Shown piece after piece: positions 35,099-44,399 of a DNA stretch of 64,000 nucleotides. How positions within the stretch are numbered: position 1 is the stretch's first letter; every line of letters begins with the position of its first letter. Location of the stretch: contig NZ_JADQDQ010000005.1 in the NCBI RefSeq assembly GCF_015694725.1, positions 124,001 to 188,000 of the forward strand. The letters are read 5' to 3'. This DNA comes from Hymenobacter jeongseonensis (GTDB taxonomy: Bacteria > Bacteroidota > Bacteroidia > Cytophagales > Hymenobacteraceae). Below the pieces are notes generated by a model. That model was not told where the DNA came from and made no database searches. It saw only the letters and a list, made by a program, of their open reading frames with translations. The position numbers were made by a program, and so were the translations under genes.

Positions 35099-37198
35099 AT
35101 GGCCAACGCTGCACAACCGACCAACCGTCTTGCTCAAGAAACAAGTCCGTACCTGCAACAGCACGCTCACAACCCGGTGGACTGGTACCCGTGGGGAACC
35201 GAAGCGTTGAGCCGGGCGCAAGCCGAGCAAAAACCTATTTTGGTAAGCATCGGGTACGCAGCCTGCCATTGGTGCCACGTGATGGAGCGGGAATCATTTG
35301 AGAACAAGGCAGTGGCAGCGGTAATGAACGCCCATTTCGTCTGCATTAAAGTAGACCGGGAGGAGCGGCCCGATGTGGACCAGATTTACATGGATGCGTT
35401 GCACGCCATGGGCCTGCAGGGCGGCTGGCCCCTCAACGTTTTCCTAACGGCGGATGCCAAACCGTTTTACGGGGGCACTTATTTTACCAAGGGTAATTGG
35501 GTGAAGTTACTGGAGAATATCGGCCAAGCTTATGCCGGCGAGCATCGGGATGAGTTGGAGCAGTCGGCGGAGCGGTTTATGGAGGTGATTGGCACCAGCG
35601 ACCTGCAGAAATACAAACGCCAGAACCAAGCCCAGGCCTCAGTCAACGATGACACAACGGGCATGCGAGCAGTGGGCTTGGTACCGCCAACTACTCCAGC
35701 CGAGGTTTCGGAGGAAGAGTTTAAATTATTGGTTCATAACCTGGGGGTGAAATTTGACCGGGAGCATGGCGGCCTTAACCACGCCCCCAAATTCCCGATG
35801 CCCAGCATCTGGCGCTTTCTGCTGCGCGCCCATGCTGTAAGTGGCAGCACGGTGTTGCTGAACCAGACCGTGCTGACGTTGCGTGAAATGGCCTTGGGCG
35901 GCATCTACGACCAAGTGCACGGCGGTTTCGCTCGCTATTCGGTAGATGAGGAGTGGCTAGCTCCCCATTTCGAAAAAATGCTGTACGACAACGGGCAGCT
36001 GGTGAGTCTTTACAGCGAAGCCTTTCAGGTGACGCAGGACGAGCTGTTCCGGGAAGTCGTTTATGATACCATTGAATTCATCCGCTTGGAGCTAACCAAT
36101 CCGGACGGCGGATTTTATTCGTCGCTGGATGCCGATAGCGAAGGACAGGAAGGCTTGTTTTACACATTCACCAAGGAGGAGCTACGCGAGATTATCGGCG
36201 ATGAGGAACCGTTATTCTCGGCTTACTATCAGTGCACAGCAGCGGGCAATTGGGAGCATGGCCGCAACATTCTGCACCGGCGCCAAACCGATGAGGCATT
36301 TGCCGCCGCGCATCAACTGGCACCGGGCGTAGTGCCCGAATTGGTGGCCGAATGGAAGCAGAAAATTATGGCCGTGCGGGCTACCAGAGTCCGCCCCGGC
36401 CTCGACAACAAGGTGCTCACCGGCTGGAATGCCCTCATGCTTCAAGGGCTAACCGATGCCTACCGGGCCTTTGCCGAGCCTGAGTTTCTGGTGGTAGCCG
36501 AACGCAACGCCCGCTTCATCGAAGCCAACCTGCGCGACGAACAGCGCCTCTATCGAACCAGCAAAAACGGCCAGCACAGCATCAACGGCTTCCTGGAAGA
36601 TTATGCATTGGTTATTCAGGCTTATATCAGCCTTTATGAAGTCAGCTTTGCAGAAACGTGGCTCCGCGAGGCCGAAACGCTCACGGAATACGTGTTAAAC
36701 AACTTTTTTGACCCCACCGAAACGCAGTTTTTCTATACCGACAGCAGCGCTGAGCCACTCATTGCGCGAAAAAAAGAACTGTTCGACAACGTCATTCCGG
36801 CCTCGAACTCCGTGATGGCGCACAACCTGCGCCGGCTGGGTCGCCACCTTGAAAACGCCCGCTATGTGGACCTTGCCGCGGCCATGCTGGCCCAAGTGCG
36901 GCACCTGGTGGTGAAGGAGCCCCAGCATCTGAGCAACTGGGCGGCGCTGTATGCCGCGTTGCTGCGGCCGGGTGCCGAAGTTGCCATCATCGGGCCAGAT
37001 GCTGAGAGCTTCCGGGAGGAACTTAACCGACCGTTTTTGTTTGATACCATCGTGGCCGGCACCGAACGTCGTTCGGACCTGCCCTTGCTTGAGCTCCTGA
37101 AACCCGGCCCGGAAGGCCAAACGGCCGTGCACGTATGCCGCAATCAGGCCTGCTTGGCGCCGGTATATAGCGTAGCGGCAGCGCAGGCGGCTTTGTAG
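35099..37198 (+). CDS. DUF255 thioredoxin-fold / six-hairpin protein (YyaL/SSP411-like)
   Basis: 699 residues. The N-terminal third is the DUF255 thioredoxin-like domain: [21 protein letters not shown], then the redox motif CHWCH in a [10 protein letters not shown] context at about residues 56-60 and [14 protein letters not shown]. The remainder is a helical alpha/alpha toroid of the type seen in N-acylglucosamine epimerases (conserved [29 protein letters not shown]). Members are widespread (bacterial YyaL, human SPATA20); the biochemical role is not established. Length is normal for the family and the start is the first ATG with the family N-terminus. Confidence 0.93.
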   Translation: MANAAQPTNRLAQETSPYLQQHAHNPVDWYPWGTEALSRAQAEQKPILVSIGYAACHWCHVMERESFENKAVAAVMNAHFVCIKVDREERPDVDQIYMDALHAMGLQGGWPLNVFLTADAKPFYGGTYFTKGNWVKLLENIGQAYAGEHRDELEQSAERFMEVIGTSDLQKYKRQNQAQASVNDDTTGMRAVGLVPPTTPAEVSEEEFKLLVHNLGVKFDREHGGLNHAPKFPMPSIWRFLLRAHAVSGSTVLLNQTVLTLREMALGGIYDQVHGGFARYSVDEEWLAPHFEKMLYDNGQLVSLYSEAFQVTQDELFREVVYDTIEFIRLELTNPDGGFYSSLDADSEGQEGLFYTFTKEELREIIGDEEPLFSAYYQCTAAGNWEHGRNILHRRQTDEAFAAAHQLAPGVVPELVAEWKQKIMAVRATRVRPGLDNKVLTGWNALMLQGLTDAYRAFAEPEFLVVAERNARFIEANLRDEQRLYRTSKNGQHSINGFLEDYALVIQAYISLYEVSFAETWLREAETLTEYVLNNFFDPTETQFFYTDSSAEPLIARKKELFDNVIPASNSVMAHNLRRLGRHLENARYVDLAAAMLAQVRHLVVKEPQHLSNWAALYAALLRPGAEVAIIGPDAESFREELNRPFLFDTIVAGTERRSDLPLLELLKPGPEGQTAVHVCRNQACLAPVYSVAAAQAAL

Positions 37199-37265
37199 CA
37201 ACGCGGCGTAGGTTGGCGCTACCGTCCTGTTATCTTTACTATCCGCCCCCTACCCCGCTGTTGTT

Positions 37266-39809
37266 TTGAGTCTCGCTCTCGATTTTATTTCCCCCGCAGC
37301 TGCCCCGGCAGCCGACCGGGTTACGCTGTTTGCCGACGTTATTCTGCCCTTGCCGCTGCCCCGCCTCTACACGTACCGGGTGCCGTATGAGCTCAACGAC
37401 AACGTGGTAATTGGGGGACGCGTCATCGTGCAGTTTGGGGCCAAAAAGACGCTCAGTTGCATTGTGGCCGCTGTGCACGAAAATGCGCCAAAAGAATACC
37501 AGGCCAAGTACATCCTCGAATTTATCGACGATGCGCCCGTGGTGACCCAGCCCCAGCTCAAGCTGTTTCGTTGGATGGCTGACTACTACATGTGCACCAT
37601 CGGCGAAGTGATAAATGCGGCCCTGCCCTCGGCGCTCAAGCTCAGCTCGGAGTCGCGTATTCAATTGCACCCCGGCTTTTCGCGCGAGGAAAACGAGTAC
37701 CCGCTCACGGCGCAGGAAGAAGTCATTGTCAACGCGCTAGGGACTACAGAAGAAGGCAAAGCCCTGACTTTTACAGAAGTTGGCGACCTGCTGGGCATCA
37801 CCTCCTTCCACAAGGTGATAAAGTCCCTGATGCACAAGGACGTCATCTTCCTCTTCGAGCACACGGCCGATAAGTACTCGCCCAAAGTGGTGAAAAAGGT
37901 GCGCTTGGCCCATCATTTCGTGTCGGAGGCTTCCATCGAGCAGCTTTTCAGCCAACTCTCCAGCAAGCCCAAGCAGCTGGATGTGCTGATGAAGTACCTG
38001 CAGCGCGTGCCGGTGTACCAAAACGAGTATTCCAACCAAAACGGCATCGAGAAAGCCGCTCTCACCAGCAGCCCGCACCTGTCGGCTTCGGCCGTGAATA
38101 CGCTCATCAAAAACGGCGTACTGGAGCAGTTCGACGTCATTGTGAGTCGTTTTCCCCTCGAAAACGAAGGCGCTATCCAGATGAATTTCTCGCTCACCGA
38201 AGCCCAGACCACGGCGCGCGATGAAATCATGACCCATTTTGCCGAAAAAGACATTGCGCTGCTCCACGGTGTAACCGGCGCCGGCAAAACCGAGATTTAC
38301 ATCGACCTCATCCGCAAGGCGCTCGATGGCGGCGACCAAGTGCTGTACCTGCTGCCCGAAATTGCCCTCACCGCCCAGATTGTGACGCGGCTGCTGCGCG
38401 TATTCGGCTCGCGGCTGGGCGTGTACCACTCCAAGTTTTCGGATAATGAGCGAGTGGAAGTGTGGAATGGCGTGCTCTCGGGCCGGTTCCAAGTGGTGGT
38501 GGGCGTGCGTTCGGCGGTGTTCCTGCCCTTCGATAACCTTTCGCTGATTATCGTGGACGAAGAGCACGAGTCGAGTTACAAGCAATACGAGCCCGCCCCG
38601 CGCTACAACGCCCGCGAAGTAGCCCTGATGATGGCCAACTTCCAGGGAGCCAAAACGCTGCTGGGCTCGGCCACACCGGCTGTGGAAACTTACTACCAAG
38701 CCAAGCAGGGGCGCTACGGGCTGGTGTCGCTCACCAAACGCTTTGGCGAAGCCGGCATGCCGGACATTGAACTGGTGGACACCCGCAAGGCCCGGGAGCA
38801 GAAGACCATGCACAACCACTTCACGGCCGATTTGCTAGGAGAAATCGAACGCAAGCTGGGCGCCCAAGAGCAAGTCATCCTGTTCCAAAACCGGCGCGGC
38901 TACGCGCCCGTGGTGGCCTGCCAGGACTGCGGCTGGATACCCAAGTGCACCAACTGCGCCGTGAGCCTGAGCTACCACAAGCACAGCCACGAGCTGCGCT
39001 GCCACTATTGCGGCTACCACGATTCCATGGTGAGCAAATGCCCCGCCTGCGGCTCTCGCGCCGTAAAAACCCAGGGTTTTGGCACCGAGAAGATTGAGGA
39101 CGACCTGAAAATCATGCTGCCCCAGGCCAACATCCAACGTATGGACCTGGACACGACCCGCGCCAAAAACAGCTATCAGCAAATAATCGGCGATTTCGAA
39201 AAGCAGAACACCAACGTGCTGGTGGGCACTCAAATGGTGACCAAAGGCCTCGACTTCGCCAACGTGAGCTTAGTAGGCATTATCAACGCCGATAGCATCA
39301 TCCACTACCCCGATTTCCGGGCTCACGAGCGCGCCTACCAGATGTTTGTGCAAGTGAGCGGCCGGGCCGGGCGCAAGGGCAAGAAAGGCAAGGTCATCAT
39401 CCAGACGTCGGACCCGACGCAGGTGATTTTCGACAAGGTTATCCGCAACGATTATGTGGAGTTCTACAACTACGAAATTGTGCAGCGGCACGAGCACGGC
39501 TACCCCCCGTTTATGCGCATCATCAAAATGACCGTGAAGCACATGGAGCAGGGCTTGGGCGAGCAAGCCGCCATTTTGCTCACCCAGGAATTGGTTGACC
39601 GCCTGGGCCGCGCGGCCGTACTGGGCCCAGAGGCCCCATACATCTTCCGCATTCGCAACTTCTACCTGCAGGAAATCACCATCAAGCTCGACCGCGCCCA
39701 CACGGCCCTGAAATGGGCCAAGGAGCAGATTTGCGCGGCGATGGACGTAGTAAAGGACCAAAAGGAGTTCAAGCAAGCCCGCATAGTGGCCGATGTGGAC
39801 CCCATGTAG
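37266..39809 (+). CDS. priA: primosomal replication protein N' (helicase PriA)
   Basis: 847 residues. PriA recognises stalled forks and reloads the replisome. Seen in order: N-terminal 3' DNA-binding domain (VILPLPLPRLYTYRVP), winged helix, helicase core with Walker A GVTGAGKTE and Walker B DEEH, and the zinc-binding segment with CQDCGWIPKCTNC, CHYCGYHDSMVSKCPACG. C-terminal helicase motifs include GTQMVTKGLDFANV and QVSGRAGRKGKKG. The only start in the right place is TTG at 37266; the family-specific DRVTLFADVILPL begins 17 residues later, so the N-terminus is short but complete. Confidence 0.96.
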   Translation: MSLALDFISPAAAPAADRVTLFADVILPLPLPRLYTYRVPYELNDNVVIGGRVIVQFGAKKTLSCIVAAVHENAPKEYQAKYILEFIDDAPVVTQPQLKLFRWMADYYMCTIGEVINAALPSALKLSSESRIQLHPGFSREENEYPLTAQEEVIVNALGTTEEGKALTFTEVGDLLGITSFHKVIKSLMHKDVIFLFEHTADKYSPKVVKKVRLAHHFVSEASIEQLFSQLSSKPKQLDVLMKYLQRVPVYQNEYSNQNGIEKAALTSSPHLSASAVNTLIKNGVLEQFDVIVSRFPLENEGAIQMNFSLTEAQTTARDEIMTHFAEKDIALLHGVTGAGKTEIYIDLIRKALDGGDQVLYLLPEIALTAQIVTRLLRVFGSRLGVYHSKFSDNERVEVWNGVLSGRFQVVVGVRSAVFLPFDNLSLIIVDEEHESSYKQYEPAPRYNAREVALMMANFQGAKTLLGSATPAVETYYQAKQGRYGLVSLTKRFGEAGMPDIELVDTRKAREQKTMHNHFTADLLGEIERKLGAQEQVILFQNRRGYAPVVACQDCGWIPKCTNCAVSLSYHKHSHELRCHYCGYHDSMVSKCPACGSRAVKTQGFGTEKIEDDLKIMLPQANIQRMDLDTTRAKNSYQQIIGDFEKQNTNVLVGTQMVTKGLDFANVSLVGIINADSIIHYPDFRAHERAYQMFVQVSGRAGRKGKKGKVIIQTSDPTQVIFDKVIRNDYVEFYNYEIVQRHEHGYPPFMRIIKMTVKHMEQGLGEQAAILLTQELVDRLGRAAVLGPEAPYIFRIRNFYLQEITIKLDRAHTALKWAKEQICAAMDVVKDQKEFKQARIVADVDPM

Positions 39810-39822
39810 GCTAGCGCATTGA

Positions 39823-39866
39823 CCATAAAAAAGCCCCCAGCCAGTTGGCCGGGGGCTTTTTTATGG
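39823..39866. terminator. bidirectional terminator between priA and a convergent lipoprotein gene
   Basis: A perfect 16-bp stem: CCATAAAAAAGCCCCC at 39823-39838 with its complement at 39851-39866, GC-rich at the top and A/T-rich at the foot, so a T-run follows on both strands. Confidence 0.9.
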
Positions 39867-39883
39867 CTGGAATGACTCAGCTA

Positions 39884-40504
39884 TTACGCTTGGTCGAGCA
39901 ACCAGAGGATGATGAACACCAAGCCAATGATGGCAAAAATGGCGCCGATGATGCCAAAAATGCCGCTAATGCCGCTGAACAACGAAACCAGCAAGCCCAC
40001 CAAGAGGAAAATCAAGCCAGTGCGGAGGTTGCCGCTAATGGCTGCCGCTTCCGAGGTAGACGCGGTGTTCTCATACTTACGCATTGAACCCGATTTTTGA
40101 ATAAGCTTGTCGACTTTTCGGGTCACTTTGTTCAGCGCAATGCGCTGAGCGAGCGTCGATTTGGGGGCGGGAGTGGCAACAGTCGAAGCGCTACCCACGG
40201 TGCTGGCTACAGCAGGAGCAGCAGCCATGGCGGTCTCGGTTACAGCTTTGGGCTTGGCCTCGGTGGCGGCTACAGCTGCTGGAGCTGGCGCAACGGCAAC
40301 CTCCTGCGTTACCAATGCTTCAGGCGACGCCACTACGGCTGCGCTTTCAGACTTCGTGGGTACTGGCGTAGCCACCCGGGTTACCCCGTGGTACGAACCG
40401 CCTTTGGGCAGCATAGCGTAGTCGGCACGGCTGCAGCTACCCAGGGTGAGGGCGCAAGCGGCGATGGCAATAAGCTTTGCGAAGGGAGAAAAAGTGTTTT
40501 GCAT
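39884..40504 (-). CDS. lipoprotein with C-terminal membrane segments, unknown function
   Basis: 206 residues. Lipoprotein signal with lipobox LGSC, then about 100 residues of low-complexity Ala/Val/Thr/Pro linker, a basic segment (RIALNKVTRKVDKLIQKSG) and two closely packed hydrophobic helices rich in Ile and Gly (about 155-203). The last part recalls PMP3/YqaE-like small membrane proteins but no firm homology is seen. A TACATTTG box on the minus strand at 40548-40555 is a likely -7 element; no -33 partner is found at 19-20 bases. The region 40505-40713 separates it from a divergent gene. Confidence 0.7.
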   Translation of the reverse strand: MQNTFSPFAKLIAIAACALTLGSCSRADYAMLPKGGSYHGVTRVATPVPTKSESAAVVASPEALVTQEVAVAPAPAAVAATEAKPKAVTETAMAAAPAVASTVGSASTVATPAPKSTLAQRIALNKVTRKVDKLIQKSGSMRKYENTASTSEAAAISGNLRTGLIFLLVGLLVSLFSGISGIFGIIGAIFAIIGLVFIILWLLDQA

Positions 40505-40547
40505 GAGAAACGGGGATAAGAGAAAACGGAAATAGTCGTTCTACGGT

Positions 40548-40555
40548 CAAATGTA
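40548..40555 (-). promoter_or_regulatory. candidate -7 element for the lipoprotein gene
   Basis: TACATTTG on the minus strand matches TAnnTTTG, 44 bases before the ATG at 40504. No TTTG is found at the usual distance upstream, so the call is tentative. Confidence 0.4.
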
Positions 40556-40713
40556 CTCTGAGGCGAAGTTGTTTGCCCTTTTTCTCACACAATAATTTCT
40601 CTATTGGGTTTTTACAACGTATTCGACTGGAACTGAGCCAGACAAGTTCGCGGCTGAACGCTCTCCTTCTAGTTGCTGTTGGAAGAACTTAAATATGCTT
40701 ACTTGCGAATCGT

Positions 40714-41517
40714 ATGAGGTATTCTTTTTTGACATGGCAGCGGGCATTACGTGTTGTGGTAATCGGTGGCGGCGCGGGGCTCGTAGTCTTGGGCTGCACC
40801 CAGCTGCCCGCCGAAACGCGGCCCTCAGCAAGCGCTGAAGGCCGCCTGCAGGCCGTGGTGAGAAACGACACCAGCGGCTACGAAACTGCGCCGCCGCGCG
40901 ACCTCAACGGCATCGGCACCTACTACATGGGCCGCCAGATTGCCCACGTCATGGGCCACGAAGGTGCCGGCTGGCTCGAGCGTAGCGGCCGTCGCCAGGA
41001 AGAAGGAACCGATATCCTCATCAATGCGCTCAAGCTGAAGCCAACGGATGTAGTGGCCGATATTGGGGCCGGCACGGGCTTTTTCTCGTTCCAGCTAGCC
41101 AAAAAAGTACCAAAGGGACAAGTACTGGCCGTTGATATTCAGCCCGAAATGATTGCCTCGCTGTATGCCAACCGGCGCAAATTCAACGCGCCAAATGTGC
41201 GGCCCGTGCTGGGCAGCACCACCAGCCCAGCGCTCCCAGCCGACAGCGTGGACCTGATTCTGATTGTGGACGCCTACCACGAATTTGACCGCCCCCGGGA
41301 AATGGGCCGGGCCATCCGGCGCGCGTTGCGGCCGGGCACGGGCCGCTTGGCTTTAGTAGAATACCGGGCCGAGGACCCCAACGTGCCAATCAAGCGCATT
41401 CACAAGATGAGCGTGGAGCAGGCCCGCAAGGAAATGGCCGCCGTGGGCTTGGAGTTTGTGGAAACAGTGGAAACGCTTCCGCAACAGCATTTGCTGTTCT
41501 TTCGGCGGCCAAACTAG
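40714..41517 (+). CDS. class I SAM-dependent methyltransferase with lipoprotein-type signal
   Basis: 267 residues. The N-terminus has a basic start, a hydrophobic core and a lipobox-like end (VVIGGGAGLVVLGC) followed by a Pro/Ser linker, so it looks exported and lipidated. The rest is a Rossmann methyltransferase: motif I DIGAGTGFFS at about residues 113-122, an acidic end of strand 2 (VLAVDIQPEM), and LILIVDAYHEFDRP, then LVEYRAEDP. The fold needs S-adenosylmethionine, which is cytoplasmic, so an exported enzyme is puzzling. The substrate is not known. It ends 33 bases before the queA start, possibly one transcript. Confidence 0.8.
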   Translation: MRYSFLTWQRALRVVVIGGGAGLVVLGCTQLPAETRPSASAEGRLQAVVRNDTSGYETAPPRDLNGIGTYYMGRQIAHVMGHEGAGWLERSGRRQEEGTDILINALKLKPTDVVADIGAGTGFFSFQLAKKVPKGQVLAVDIQPEMIASLYANRRKFNAPNVRPVLGSTTSPALPADSVDLILIVDAYHEFDRPREMGRAIRRALRPGTGRLALVEYRAEDPNVPIKRIHKMSVEQARKEMAAVGLEFVETVETLPQQHLLFFRRPN

Positions 41518-41550
41518 GCTGCTATGGCCGGGGCGCCCGACCTTTGCAGC

Positions 41551-42825
41551 ATGAATGCCCCTCACCCGCGCCACCTTTCCATCCACGATTTTACGTACCC
41601 GCTGCCGGCCGAGCGCATTGCGCCCGAACCTTTGCCGGACCGCGCCGCCAGCAAACTGCTGGTGAGCAGAAACGGGGAAATATCCGACAAAAGCTTTCGC
41701 GATTTACCCCAGGAGTTGCCAGCGGGGGCCCTGTTGGTGTTCAATGACACCCGCGTGGTGCGGGCCCGGCTGCTGGCCCGGCGGCCCACGGGCGGGCAGG
41801 TTGAGTTGTTCTGCCTGGAGCCCGTAGCCCCGCACCGCAGCCTGGAACTAGCGCTACAACAGACGGGCCAATGCACGTGGCGCTGCCTGGTAGGCAACGG
41901 ACGACGCTGGAAAGACGGCCCGGTCACATTGGACTTCACCACCGCCGATGGGCAGTCGGCCACCTTATGGGCCGAGCGCCAAGTGCAGGAAGCCGGCACC
42001 GCTCTCATTGCCTTCCGCTGGACGCCAGCCGAACTGCCGTTCGCGGAAGTACTTCGGGCCGGGGGCCACTTGCCCCTCCCCCCCTACCTTGGCCGCCTCG
42101 ATACGCCAACCGATGCCGTGCGCTACCAAACCGTGTACGCAGCCACCGAAGGTGCCGTGGCCGCGCCCACGGCCGGGCTGCACTTCACCCCCGAACTGCT
42201 GGCAGAGCTAGCTGAGCGAGGGTTTTCTACGGGCCATGTCACGCTGCACGTGGGGGCGGGCACCTTTCAGCCGGTGAAGGCCGACCACATGGCCGACCAC
42301 CCTATGCATACCGAGCCAATATTGGTTTCGGCGGCATTGCTGCGGCAATTGCTGGCCCACCGTCCCCGGCCCGTGCTGGCGGTGGGTACCACCAGCCTGC
42401 GCACGCTGGAAACGCTGTATTGGCTGGGCGTTGGCCTGTTGCAGTCACCTTCCTCAGCAGCGGCTAACACCGAATCGGCGGAATTGCGTGTTACGCAGTG
42501 GCAGCCCTATGAAATGGCGGAAACCGCCGCCACCATTAGCCCCGAAACCGCGCTAACGGCACTGCTCGACTACCTCGAAGCAACGGGCACTGAGACCCTG
42601 CAGGCCAGCACCCGCTTGCTCATTGCTCCGGGCTATAGCTTTCGGTTGGTAGATGGGCTCATCACCAATTTTCACCAACCGGAAAGCACGCTGCTGCTGC
42701 TGGTAGCGGCGCTGCTAGGGCCGCAGTGGCGCGACGTGTACGACCACGCGCTGGCATATGGCTATCGATTTTTGAGCTACGGCGACAGCTCGCTACTACT
42801 TCCCGGGTTGGGCGAGGCAAAGTAG
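41551..42825 (+). CDS. queA: S-adenosylmethionine:tRNA ribosyltransferase-isomerase QueA
   Basis: 424 residues. QueA moves the ribosyl part of SAM to preQ1 in tRNA, giving epoxyqueuosine, the penultimate queuosine step. The opening SIHDFTYPLPAERIAPEPLP, FNDTRVVRARL, APTAGLHFTPELL, HVGAGTFQPV and the ITNFHQPESTLLLLVAALLG block near the C-terminus are all family blocks. The chain is longer than the usual 350 because of a few loops. An ATG nine codons earlier (41524) exists; the later one is preferred because a GACCTTTG box at 41539-41546, a possible -7 element, ends only four bases before it. Confidence 0.95.
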   Translation: MNAPHPRHLSIHDFTYPLPAERIAPEPLPDRAASKLLVSRNGEISDKSFRDLPQELPAGALLVFNDTRVVRARLLARRPTGGQVELFCLEPVAPHRSLELALQQTGQCTWRCLVGNGRRWKDGPVTLDFTTADGQSATLWAERQVQEAGTALIAFRWTPAELPFAEVLRAGGHLPLPPYLGRLDTPTDAVRYQTVYAATEGAVAAPTAGLHFTPELLAELAERGFSTGHVTLHVGAGTFQPVKADHMADHPMHTEPILVSAALLRQLLAHRPRPVLAVGTTSLRTLETLYWLGVGLLQSPSSAAANTESAELRVTQWQPYEMAETAATISPETALTALLDYLEATGTETLQASTRLLIAPGYSFRLVDGLITNFHQPESTLLLLVAALLGPQWRDVYDHALAYGYRFLSYGDSSLLLPGLGEAK

Positions 42826-42911
42826 AAAAAAGAGGCCGAGCAAAGTTAAAAAAACCTCCATTCCACTCTTGCGTACAAGGCTGCACCTATCTTTTTTTAA
42901 TATATCCTCCC

Positions 42912-43268
42912 ATGAAAAAGTCACTTTTGTTGCTCGCTGGCCTGGCCCTCGCCACCACTGCTGCCAACGCCCAAGATGTTACCCCGGCCAACCCTAAAAC
43001 GGAAGTAGAAGTACGCGACAATGGCACGGTGAAAACCACCACCAAAACCGGAAAAACCGATGTTGGCGCAACCCTCGACAACACAAAGGATGCCGCTGGC
43101 AACGTAGCCGTTAAGACCGGCAGCGCCGTGAAGCGCGGCGCCCGCAAAACCGGCAGCGTTGTGAAACGTGGTGCCAAGAAAACGACCCATGCGGTGAAAA
43201 AAGGTGCTCGCAAAACCAGCAACGCTGCGAAAGAAGGCAGCCAAAAGCTCGAAGAGAAAACCGAATAG
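42912..43268 (+). CDS. secreted Lys-rich protein with tandem 11-residue repeats
   Basis: 118 residues from MKKSLLLLAGLALATT, a standard signal peptide ending ANAQ; the frame is open upstream inside queA but that is a shadow. After an acidic-to-neutral region rich in Thr (KTTTKTGKTDVGATLDNTKD) come four 11-residue repeats: AVKRGARKTGS, VVKRGAKKTTH, AVKKGARKTSN, AAKEGSQKLEE. Eleven-residue periodicity is typical of LEA-type and apolipoprotein-like amphipathic helices, and the charge would suit binding of membranes or polyanions. Function unknown. A TATCTTTT box at 42889-42896 with CTTG 17 bases upstream is a weak promoter candidate. A very long hairpin follows the gene. Confidence 0.75.
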   Translation: MKKSLLLLAGLALATTAANAQDVTPANPKTEVEVRDNGTVKTTTKTGKTDVGATLDNTKDAAGNVAVKTGSAVKRGARKTGSVVKRGAKKTTHAVKKGARKTSNAAKEGSQKLEEKTE

Positions 43269-43296
43269 GTTTTAAGCCCGTCAAGCACTGGTTTCT

Positions 43297-43374
43297 AGCA
43301 CACAGACAATTCCGCTACAAAAAAGCCCCAGCTAACACGCTGGGGCTTTTTTGTAGCGGAATTGTCTGTGTGCT
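43297..43374. terminator. very long perfect terminator hairpin
   Basis: The arms 43297-43332 and 43339-43374 are exact reverse complements over 36 bases, loop TAACAC. The inner part (GCCCCAGC with six As/Ts) is an ordinary bidirectional terminator; the outer 20 bp (from AGCACACAGACAATTCCGCT) have no need for termination. Confidence 0.9.
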
Positions 43375-43442
43375 GCTTGGAATGCGTGGCGAGGTTTTAT
43401 GCTGACGGATTGCCATGCAGTTGGTTTGCTAAAGCCGGTTGG

Positions 43443-43685
43443 TTATGGGCGTTGCGCTGACGCTTTTTCGTGCATTTCGTGGCGTACCCGTTCCAATACG
43501 CCTCGGCCAAATAAGCTCATTCCGGCGTTGAGAACGACAAGCGCGGCCGTACCGGCAGCAACCCATTGCGTGGTGGGCACTTCCTGCTCTTTAAGACTAC
43601 CGGCCCAGTGCACCATGCAGGCACCCGCCCCAATAGAGGCCAAGCCCAGTGGGGAAAATAGCAGCCATTTGTTTTTGTGAGTCAT
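43443..43685 (-). CDS. small membrane protein of unknown function
   Basis: 80 residues: a short basic N-terminus, a helix at about 8-28 (LFSPLGLASIGAGACMVHWA), an acidic loop (GSLKEQEVPTTQW), a second helix at about 43-60 and a charged tail (GRGVLERVRHEMHEKASAQRP). No family is recognised. The topology, with both ends cytoplasmic, and composition argue that it is real. It is divergent from the next gene. Confidence 0.6.
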   Translation of the reverse strand: MTHKNKWLLFSPLGLASIGAGACMVHWAGSLKEQEVPTTQWVAAGTAALVVLNAGMSLFGRGVLERVRHEMHEKASAQRP

Positions 43686-43828
43686 CGGATAAAGCAGCTA
43701 AGAATGGAGAATTGAAACGCAGAATGACGCGGTCCATAAAGATGGGCTTCCGTTCGACGCGTACCTTTCGGCTTTCTGCTTACGCACCACACCCGGCCAT
43801 GTTACGGCTGCGGGCCAGCGCCTTTGCC

Positions 43829-44293
43829 ATGACTCCTTACGAACAACTCCTGCACCTCGCCTTCACCGCGCCCAACGACGTGAAGTATTACCTCACCCCC
43901 ACCACCCTGCGGGCTTACGACCACCTGCAAACCGCCCCGCCCGCCGAACGACCCTTCCGCTTCGAGCAGGTGCGCCTGGGCGTGGCCATGAGTTTGCTTA
44001 AGCTGGTATCGGAGCTCGGCGAGCACGATGAAAGCCGCCAGGTATTGGACGTGCTGCACCGCGCGCTGAGCGAAGCCCGCTCCCCCGAAGACATCGACCG
44101 CATTGTGGGCCGCGAAGCCAAACTATTCGACCGGCTCTACGAAAACCTGTACGTGAACGAGCAGGGCGAAGAGTTGCTCAACCTTTTCGGCCGCACGCTC
44201 GATGCCGACGCTCCGCAACTGCTCGAAGAAGTGGCCCAGGAAGCGGTTGACTTAGCCCGAACCCTCGATTTTAGCGAGGAAGAGGAAGACTAG
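43829..44293 (+). CDS. conserved-looking soluble acidic helical protein, unknown
   Basis: 154 residues from MTPYEQLLHLAF; in-frame ATGs exist 10 and more codons upstream, but they precede low-quality basic sequence. The protein is predicted helical throughout, with acidic ends (LDFSEEEED). No known motif, signal or membrane segment is seen. The stretch SLLKLVSELGEHDESRQVLDVL could form a helical repeat. Compositional agreement with the neighbours and a terminator directly after the stop support it as a real gene. Confidence 0.6.
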   Translation: MTPYEQLLHLAFTAPNDVKYYLTPTTLRAYDHLQTAPPAERPFRFEQVRLGVAMSLLKLVSELGEHDESRQVLDVLHRALSEARSPEDIDRIVGREAKLFDRLYENLYVNEQGEELLNLFGRTLDADAPQLLEEVAQEAVDLARTLDFSEEEED

Positions 44294-44331
44294 CGTTTCC
44301 CTGCTGCGAAAATTTGCAGCAACTCCAGTAT

Positions 44332-44381
44332 GAGACCAGAAAAAGGACCGCAACGATTGTTGCGGCCCTTTTTCTGGTCTC
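44332..44381. terminator. long bidirectional terminator between convergent genes
   Basis: 23-base arms 44332-44354 and 44359-44381 pair with one G-U/G-T mismatch and a GATT loop. The stem holds an A-run on one side and a T-run on the other, so it can stop transcription of both the upstream plus-strand gene and the SusC/SusD operon. Confidence 0.85.
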
Positions 44382-44399
44382 GTTGAATTTCTAATCGGG

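Noticed and set aside
37737..38819. A 360-codon open frame antisense to priA
   Set aside because: Shadow of the helicase core in GC-rich DNA; no hydrophobic or domain pattern of its own.
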